The notes beneath the pieces were generated by a model. That model saw only the letters and a list, made by a program, of their open reading frames with translations, was not told the DNA's origin and did no database searches. From Chondrosia reniformis (lineage: Eukaryota; Porifera; Demospongiae; Chondrillida; Chondrillidae), in assembly GCA_947172415.1 (NCBI GenBank), contig OX359195.1, positions 744,001 through 808,000 of the forward strand: 64,000 nt of DNA. The letters run 5' to 3'. Position numbers and translations under genes: made by a program. Positions 56,301 through 64,000 of the stretch are shown here, in pieces (positions within the stretch are counted from its first letter, which is position 1; each line of letters begins with the position of its first letter).

Positions 56301-56735
56301 CGTGGTATACTGATGAAGATATTGAGGTTGCTGTTCAGATTGCAGATCAATCACTGCTCCAGGTAGCTTGCAGGGGCTTATGTGAAGCAGAAAAGGTCCT
56401 TGCCTATCTCTCTCAAATTGCTCAAGATATTTTGAGAAATTGTAGCTCTTTCAAAACCGAAGTTGCACCATATATTATTCACCATCCTGATATGCCTGCT
56501 GTCAGTAATAATCCTAAGCTAGCTTCAAAGAAGAACATGTATCCAGCTTCAAGTATCTGTACTTCTAGAAAGGAAAAAAGTGAATATATTCTAATTCTAC
56601 CACATGAAGAAGACCATGTTCCCTCTCCTGTTGCTAGGAGCTATATGAGTGAGGTATTTGGCTGTGTTCCTCAACTTGAAGTACTCCAGCAGCTAACGGC
56701 AGTCACAGTTCCTGGACCATCATCACAGCCAAAAG
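53342..56735 (+). CDS. R5 exon 1: 7TM (second subtype), ankyrin, Roc, COR-like
   Basis: It encodes 1131 residues plus one base. The N-terminus has sequon NVT and the second extracellular loop keeps GNWTIGGDTNCE. Segments 3-5 are diverged from R4 (ASVILILIFNKEIALSFSTL; IIILFAFMYFFNFFIIIAN type) while segment 7 and the GTPase are nearly identical to all paralogues. The exon ends in VPGPSSQPKG at GTAACT. Confidence 0.85.
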
Positions 56736-57711
56736 GTAACTCTATTTGTAACAAATAATTTTAATAATCAGAAATTTATAAGTAGCACAAGTGTATTATA
56801 TACGTAGTATTAGAAGAGACCATCTTTATATAGGAGTCTGAAGCTTAATGATTCTGCATCTAAATGGTTAGAGATTTATAGCTAAAAAATGAGTTTGTAT
56901 GGAATTTATTTAATTGAAAAATCCACGTTTATTGACATATATATTTTAGTTGCATTACTATGTATTTATGAATAATTATATACGTATATATATATATTTT
57001 TCAGTTTAGTCAGATTGTGAATGTATAATCTTTATTTTATTGATATAGCTAATGAATCTAAAGTTAAAACTTTTTTGGAAGAGAATCATGATTTTATAAA
57101 GTATGAGTGCAATTTCAAGAGAATAGCATCTGATCTACTCAATGTCAGAGCAGTCAATCGGGGAGAGTGCGAGAGACTTGATCAGGATCCTTTGGAGAAA
57201 GCCAACCAGTACATGTTCCTCATCCTTGAGAAGGACCCCTCAGTTACAAAGCTGTTAAAAGTAGCCAGTGCACTAGAAAGGGATCCAACACATGATTGTA
57301 ATCGAGAATTTGCCTCTAGAATAAGACAGTTTGTGGGTATGGATGTACTGTATATTTACATAGGATACAATGTACTGAATATAATTGTTATGTATGAGGC
57401 TTAGGAACATACTAGAAATAATGCATGACTATACTATACTCTCTAAACAGCAATAAACTTTACCGTATCTTGTTAAAACAGGTCCTGGATCAGATATACG
57501 TATATACCCAATTGTAAAAGTCTGTAATGATATATAAAGTAGTGTGTTATTAGATTATTAATGAGGTTCCTCTTGATAGGCTGCAGTGTTAACTCTTCTT
57601 ATACATGTACACTTAGGTGAACCAGGAGATTTGGATATTGAAACAAGCAGTGAAAGACAGGAACAGGAATATCAACCAATAACAGTACAAGCTGAGATTC
57701 ACCCAACATGA
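53342..57711 (+). CDS. R5: receptor-ROCO gene, three exons, apparently intact
   Basis: Exons 53342-56735, 57049-57336 (module A) and 57617-57711 (terminal module C, TGA). Start at 53342 (MSNYSDPRYFAANNVLENC) matches R4; an upstream in-frame Met at 53318 is not conserved. Seven membrane segments, ankyrin repeats, P-loop GNSHHGKT, DFAGQE and the COR-like region are all present. Module A ends at GTATGG, a weaker donor than GTATGT. The TGA replaces the GGA of other copies and shortens the tail by about three residues. Confidence 0.78.
57049..57336 (+). CDS. R5 module A exon: CARD-like domain
   Basis: 96 codons, phase 1-1, same core as R1 and R3 (FKRIASDLLNVRAVNRGECE). Complete. Confidence 0.6.
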
Positions 57712-59240
57712 CCCACTTAGACCAATCATTCAGAATGTTTGAAAAGTATAAACTTTACAAAACATGTATGTTGCTTCTATGTAATATTTTACTCTTTAGA
57801 GATTTATTAATTATATTATATAATTGTATCCTCATACCTATATATTATATTTTTCCATCACAATAATTGCAGCAAAGATAGACGGCAAAAAACAGTAAAG
57901 GTCAAATTGTACATCCAAATTTCAAAAATATAACTCTTGCATACTTTATAGATGTCTGTGAATGCTGACACAAAGCTTATAGTTAATTCAAATCTAATTT
58001 GATGGAGTTACACGCAACACTATATGTATATTAAATTCCAGTATACGAACTTATTGTATGATGAGATATAGGGCAAATGTTACCATTCATCAAAATTTCT
58101 AAAACTCATTGGAAATTCATACATGTCTGTGTTGCTCCAAGCTAATTATAATTGTCCTGGTAGTTTCGTAGTTTTCATTTGATAGAGTTGCATAACTATA
58201 TATGGCCCCCAGTGTAATTTGGAGGAGCATCTGTGGAGCTGTAGTTATGCACCAGACAGAACTAAAGGTATGCTTCTGTGGGTGTGTCCTTAGGTATGAG
58301 AATATCTGGAGCATCTGTGGGCGTGTCCTTAGGGTATGAGAATATCTGGAGCATCTGTGGGCGTGTCCTTAGGTGTGAGAATATCTGGAGCATCTGTGGG
58401 GTGTGGTGTGATAATATATATCCATGGAGTATGATTATTGTTCATGAGGTTTAGTTTAGAGTTCATTTGATTGTATAATGTATTATTGAATTGCATAATT
58501 ACATCATGTATTCTATCTGAGTGGTTATGCTAATGATTCAAATATAGTTTGTAATTAATTTGTTCATCCTACTTCCTAGCCACACTCTCTTCATTGGGTA
58601 CAGTGTATTATCCTGTAGCTGTTAATTGATAGATTTTCCATTATTAAGAGTAAAATCTATTAACGATTAATGGTGGTACAATGGAGGCCTTAATATGTGT
58701 TCTATAGCATTATTTGGTACTTGTATGCCAGTGTTTTTAGGTATATAAACGTAAGGTGATAGTTCTTTAAGAGTTATTTGAAGTTTTACTCTTTCTCGTC
58801 CTCTCATCTTAAACTTTGCAACTTTTAGTTAAAGTGTAGTTTAACCATGATTTTGTTTCAGAAATGACAAAACCTCTTCACTGAGGAGGTTGCCATTAAA
58901 TTGTGTAATATTACTTAATTTCTCCTCCTAGATGAATAGTAGATGAGTTTGACGGATAATTTACGATAAGTGTCATTCGATATGTCGGTGTAAACTATAT
59001 GTTTAAAATTTCCATTGAAAACATGCTCTGACTGTATATTGTATAATATGCTATTGTCCTGTATCCTCACCTAAAGCTCTATAGACTACTTGGTAAGTCT
59101 AGTGGATCAGTCTATTATGTTCATGTTTTAATTAACTAGTCTCATAATCGAAAATCCACATTTATTGACATATATACATGTATTTTACAGTACATACGTA
59201 TTTATGAATAATTAATTTCTTCAGTTTAGTCAGATTGTGA
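57712..59240 (+). other. Gap downstream of R5
   Basis: AT-rich, non-coding as far as visible, with a 40-bp minisatellite at 58275-58400. No gene supported. Confidence 0.4.
58275..58400 (+). repeat. Minisatellite, about 40-bp unit, three copies
   Basis: Unit starts GAGAATATCTGGAGCATCTG and ends GGGCGTGTCCTTAG; three units with small changes. Confidence 0.85.
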
Positions 59241-59268
59241 ATGTATAATCTTTGTTTTACTGATAGAG

Positions 59269-60383
59269 CTAATGAATTAGAAGTTAAAACCTTTTTGGAA
59301 GAGAATCATGAATCTATAAAGTATGAGTGCAATTTCAAGAGAAAAGCTCTACTCAATGCCAGAGCAGTCAACCGAGGAGAGTGCAAGAGACTTGATCAGT
59401 ATCCTGTGGAGGACGCCAACCAGTACATGTTCCTCATCAATAAAATGAAAATCTCAGAAATGTTCTTCAAAGTAGTGAATACAGAAGTGAATATAAAGAT
59501 CTAGAGGTGTACCAGTTGGTGTACATTATATATTATTATTATTATTATTAAAGTGCACCATGTGCATAGACACTAGGGCCTCTGCCCCATGTAGCACTGT
59601 ACAGAAAATAAAATAAAATTCCAAACATTCCACACATAAAAAGGGGTTAATCTCCACAAAGAACCATTCAGTCAGTGACAACTGTACTATGTTCGTAGAA
59701 TCTGTGATTCCACATCTTCTCCAGAGCTCTCCCCACTCTTCCTTCCTTGCAGGCTCCATCTAGTATTAGAGCACATTTCTTCTTCTCTCCCATCTCCTGG
59801 AAACCTTCCACTATGTCCCCCATGACTTACATTGGCTCCTTCCTCTTCTCCACCAGTGACCTACAGTGCAGTAAGAAGTGCTCTTCATCCTCCACCTCTT
59901 CTTCTATGCTTTGCTTACACCTTCTTTCTTCTCTCTTTAAGTTGTTCCACCTGCCTGTTTCCACTCTTAGCCCCGCAGTTCCTCCTTTTAACTTTACTAG
60001 GTTCTTCCTTCCTATTTCCACACACCTTGCTTTGCAATCATACTCCATTAATCTCCCCATCATTTGTAGCTTTGAACTTCGTTTCTTCCTCCCACTTCCT
60101 TCCACCACTCCCACTATATAACACTTCCTGAACTATACAAACATTTTAATTGTGATTACACTCAAAATCCCTTTATCCCAGTACCTTCTAATCAGCTATA
60201 AGCCTCCACAGGAACAGCTGTATGTCTGAATTAATGTTTAACATATATATACGTATTCCTCTTGACAGGTTACAATGATTCATAATACATGTACACGTAG
60301 GTGGAAGTTTGAATATTCTAAGAGAACTGGAAAATCAACCAATAACAGAACAAGCTGAGATTCACCCAACAGGACCCACTTAG
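59269..60383 (+). pseudogene. Orphan receptor-ROCO tail: decayed module A and terminal module C
   Basis: Module A copy at 59269-59504 starts normally (ANELEVKTFLEENHESIKYE) but has an internal deletion and loses its second half before TAG. The module C copy at 60301-60383 is shortened but still ends HPTGPT with TAG. The two are separated by a LINE fragment. No large exon lies upstream, so this is the remnant of a lost gene or a partial duplication of the R5 tail. Confidence 0.65.
59526..60130 (-). mobile_element. LINE 3' end with ATT-repeat tail
   Basis: A minus-strand frame encodes LRVETGRWNNLKREERRCKQ and EDEEHFLLHC, typical of the C-terminal end of a LINE ORF2. The element ends in an ATT-type microsatellite at 59531-59549, as LINE tails do. 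A different family from the LINE at 20283. Confidence 0.7.
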
Positions 60384-61132
60384 ACAAAATTATGAATATA
60401 CTAGAGTCTATAACATTACAAAACAGGCATCTCATATTTTGCTATTTGTAGATGTCTTAATTATAGCTTTTATCCAGAAACATTGTTTGGAACCAAATTT
60501 CTATTGAACTGCGTTGATAAATTCCTTTACATAATATATACAATATAATTTGCCCCTAGTCTGAACCTCATTTGTACATATACACAATATCCCAGGTCCC
60601 CCATTGATACTAGCCTTAATTGCACTGAAGGGGTTGTCTTAATATAACCAATAACAATAAACACATCATAGGCCTCAAGAGTATAATTATTTGTATGAGT
60701 GCCCCCACTGTTGATCGATTGAGAAGGGATGTCCCTACTGTCGTCAAGGTTACATGTCCAATCCCTTATGTATATCATGAATCATTTGATGAGTCAGTCA
60801 TAATCGACAGGGGGGTGTACTATAATTGAATTCCTTGTGTATATCATGAATATAATTTGAATAATATTCTGATCATATAGGATACTTATATACCCCTAAG
60901 TGATAGTGATTAAATATGGTATATATATACCTACACTTACAGGAGTAGCTAGTTAGACCTTCTACCAGTTTTGCATTGCTAGAACACCAAGTGCGAGCTG
61001 CAGTAACTTTTCGGGACTTTATTGGAAAAGGATTGGAAGTGAGTCAGATCTTTTTAGGATTTCTTCTTTATACCTAAGTAAAAGGCCTTCAAAATAGAGT
61101 TAGGAAACTTCAAGTAACTACACGATAACACC
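60384..61132 (+). promoter_or_regulatory. Conserved upstream block of R6
   Basis: Matches the R2 and R3 blocks over about 600 bp, including the inverted repeat (CCCCCACTGTTGATCGATTG against CAGTCATAATCGACAGGGGG) and the leader up to the start codon. Confidence 0.5.
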
Positions 61133-64000
61133 ATGTCGATAATTCATGATTTCTCCGATCCGAGGTCTTTCTACCCAAACAATCTCTCTGAATATTGTCT
61201 TGTTGGAGGAGAGAGTGGCACATTTTTCCAAGGAGACGAGTTATCACCAGAAGTATGGACCTTAACCAATTCTCTCAGTCTAGTCGCAACCTCATTCGCC
61301 TCTCTGGCAATATCCATTATTTTGATCGGCTTCGTTATCAGTAGTCTTGTCTGCGTTATCAGTAGTCTAGTATGTGGAGTCGCAACTCTTAACAAAGCTC
61401 TAAAATCATGGCTGGGTGCCATTTATGTATTTGATTTCGTCATTATATTAGTATTGATGCTAATAGACATACTAGTGCACCTCTACACCATTGTACATGG
61501 AAATAGGAGGATTGGGGGAGATACGAATTGTGAACGTTATCATGCATATACTATAATGTCAACAGTAATACCTTTTTGGATTCTCGTTAAGGAATACGCT
61601 TTTCTAAGTTTGCATTTGGACTTCATATTTTTTATTTCTGAAGAAAGTTCTTCCAAGAGACGTATTTTGGTTGTTGTGATGATAAACTCGATTGCTTTTT
61701 TTTCACTCTATCTGGTTTTGTCTTTACTCACTGCATATTTCAATCTAACTTTTTGTGTGTGGTCTTTGCCAGGCATGTTTACATCGATGTACATGGGCGT
61801 ATTGCTATCTTTTTTCTGGTTATTATTTCTATTACTATCTAATAATGATCGTCACAAAAGTATGAAAACCTTACCTCCAATACGAACACTCAAGGAGTTT
61901 CCTACTGATATTATTAAGCATGAATTGACAAGAAATTATAGGTTATTCTATTCCACAGAACTGGTATACTTATTTGTTGAACCAGTACTTTGTTTGATTT
62001 TACTAGTACCAGTCTTTTTTGTAGAACTGAATGAACAATCAGTACTGACAATGGTACTCGTCTTCCTACTGTGGCTTGTCTACAATTGTGTAAAAAGACC
62101 TTTAAAAACTGTTATACACACTCAAATGCAAAGGAAAGTGATAAAGAAATTATATTTGCAGATTAAGAAAATATTCTCTTGCATGCAAGGCAGAGTTGAT
62201 CTATTTAATGAACCATTGATTATTGAAAATAGGACAATTATAAATCATTTAAAAGATGGTAACTTAGCTGCGGTTGAACAACTAATAGAAACAGGAAATA
62301 TTGGAATGGAATTTCAAGACCATTCAGACCGTAACAAATTAAAGACTGCATTAATACTATCATCACAGCATGGTCACACTAACTTGGTAAAAACACTATT
62401 ACAAGCAGGAGCTGGAGTAGATCAGGTGGTGGAAGGAGATTTGACAACAGCTCTAGAATATGCTTGTTTCTATGGACATGATAGTGTGGTGAAGGTTCTA
62501 TTGAAGAATGGAAGTAAACCAAATGGAATTGATAAATATGGAAAGGCCACAGGAATACCACTAGCTGAGGCAGTTAAACAACATCATGGAAACATTGTTA
62601 AAATGTTGTTATTACACGGTGCAGATCCTAACATGGTTGATTGTCATTTAGGGGCTATACCTATGAAGTGGATTACCCGACAGATGTGGTGGTACAATAG
62701 GAGAGATAGTATGCGTATTTGGAGGCTCTTGCTGAAAGCTGGGGCTGTATTATCTACAAAGGGTCTTATGACAAGACCAGAGATTAATAAACGTTTACAT
62801 TTCAGGAAGCGTTTGTCATTCTACACTCGTAAATCTGTTGTGGTAATAGGAAACAGTCAACATGGTAAAACTACTCTTGTAGCTTCATTGAGAAATGAGG
62901 GCAGATGCTTAAAGAAATTGGTCAATCGTATAAAAAAGATGAATATTATCACAGAACGTACAGCTGGTATTGAAACTGTTCCATTTGACAGCAAGAAATA
63001 TGGCAGAGTGCTGTTCTTTGATTTTGCTGGTCAAGAAGCATATCATGGACCTCACCAAGCATTCCTAAGAGCTCTCCTTCCTAGACCAGGAGTATCACTG
63101 AGCTTTTTAATGTTGGTCAAGTCAACAGATCCAGAAAGTACAATCCTCAGTCAGTTGAAAAGATGGCTTCAACCATTAATAAGTATTCCTAATGTTCCTG
63201 AGAATGTTAAGGTAAAGGTGATTCTGGTTGGTCAAAGATGTTTAGATCAATTTGAGGAAATAGATCAAAGCTGGTTGGAATTTGGTAAACCATGTGTATT
63301 AGATTGTAGGTACTCAGAATCTCCTGGAATTGATTACCTTCGAGATCAGATCAACAGTGTTACCAGTTATGAGCAGTCTTCAATTGAAACAAGTTATAAC
63401 CTTCACTGGGTAGTCGCATCAATCAAAAAAAAAAGGGATCCCATCTTGGTCCTACTTTTCAAGTGATGAAATTTCATCAGTGGACTTTGGAAAAACGTAA
63501 AGACTTACCTGTTAATCTCCCATCAGCTGATCAGATATGTAGAGATTTAGCTGCTGCTGGTCATGCCTTGTATTTCCCTAACGAGGAAGATCCAGATGAG
63601 AGTTGGCTGGTGTTTGATATACCTACTGTACTGAATGAGATCTATGGCAAACTCTTTTCTCACTTTATCAATAATGAAAACTCTCAAACTAAATATGGTT
63701 TAATAAATCGTCAAGATCTTCATTCTTTGGTCCCTAAATATGATATTAATCTGATCTGTAACTTGTTAATTGATCTTGAATTTTGTCTAAAAGTTGAAAA
63801 ACATCTGTTGAAAGAAGTAGAACTACTTGTTAACACAACCAATGGAGCCCAAAATGAATGGCTTTCCTTTCCATCACTTACCGAAAGTCAGAAACCAGAT
63901 CAAGTTTACAGAGCAGACCAGAGATTCAAAGTATACATTTGCTGGCAAATACACACAATGAATGATCAGACACTATCTCCTATTGTCCATCAGACAATCC
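61133..64000 (+). pseudogene. R6: receptor-ROCO gene, decaying, runs off the window
   Basis: Starts MSIIHDFSDPRSFYPNNLSE like R3. Four signs of decay are visible. First, a 24-bp tandem duplication in TM1 repeats VISSLVC. Second, the conserved extracellular loop has lost a Trp and a Cys (GNRRIGGD, HAYTIMS). Third, a 51-bp in-frame deletion at about 63230 removes the G4 region (VGQRCLDQ instead of VGSFADQ and onwards). Fourth, an expanded A-run at about 63425-63436 adds eight bases and shifts the frame, ending the product at 63466. Homologous sequence continues in another frame to the window end. P-loop GNSQHGKT and DFAGQE remain. Probably non-functional as a GTPase receptor; the A-run alone could be a sequence error. 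Confidence 0.75.

Noticed and set aside
59747..60131. Plus-strand Ser/Leu-rich open frames
   Set aside because: They are antisense to the LINE C-terminal frame, which has recognisable protein motifs.

Overview
The window looks like AT-rich animal nuclear DNA: multi-exon genes with GT-AG introns, metazoan ROCO-GTPase, CARD-like and ZU5 domains, and many eukaryotic transposons. A sponge is the best guess (an Amphimedon-like demosponge, known for expanded death-fold and NLR-type genes); that assignment is inference, with no marker gene to prove it.

The backbone is a head-to-tail plus-strand array of one gene family, here called R1-R6: R1 1-8854 (5' end outside the window), R2 9590-16111, R3 28173-33757, R4 35125-50586, R5 53342-57711, R6 61133 to beyond 64000. 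There is also an orphan gene head (22572) and an orphan gene tail (59269-60383). Each intact member has one large exon of about 3.4 kb. It encodes seven predicted membrane segments with an N-out pattern, then ankyrin repeats, a Roc-type GTPase and a COR-like region. Small downstream exons follow, almost all starting and ending in phase 1: CARD-like domains (modules A and B) and Ser/Pro/Gln-rich linkers (module C). R1 adds a ZU5 exon; R2 adds two further death-fold-like exons and a coding minisatellite. The family therefore looks like a membrane receptor joined directly to a GTPase switch and death-fold adaptors, with interchangeable tails. A role in recognition or innate immunity is inferred. 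R2 carries a nonsense codon and R6 a frameshift plus a deletion through the GTPase G4 motif, so the array shows birth-and-death turnover.

Between R2 and R3 lies a poorly resolved membrane-protein gene (16478-19589) whose last exon is related to the last exon of R2 but is frameshifted. A decayed LINE follows on the minus strand (20283-22380), then the orphan head, and a P-type DNA transposon of 4947 bp (23045-27991). This transposon has perfect 40-bp inverted ends, a nine-exon transposase that reads through intact, and a convergent accessory gene. It sits between the conserved upstream block of R3 and the R3 start codon.

The introns of R4 are a transposon trap: a 1083-bp non-autonomous element with an 8-bp target duplication, a solo-LTR-like element, and a foldback element with a hammerhead-ribozyme core. 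An 8007-bp CACTG-ended transposon is inserted in that foldback element and carries two divergent, apparently intact genes (C2H2-containing transposase on minus, SAM-domain protein on plus). Intron 1 of R2 holds a Penelope-like relic with a GIY-YIG nuclease fragment between inverted hammerhead-like arms. R4 and R5 share an N-terminal subtype and related upstream DNA containing a LINE 3' fragment. R2, R3 and R6 share another N-terminal subtype and a different upstream block with an internal inverted repeat. No tRNA, rRNA or CRISPR was seen.
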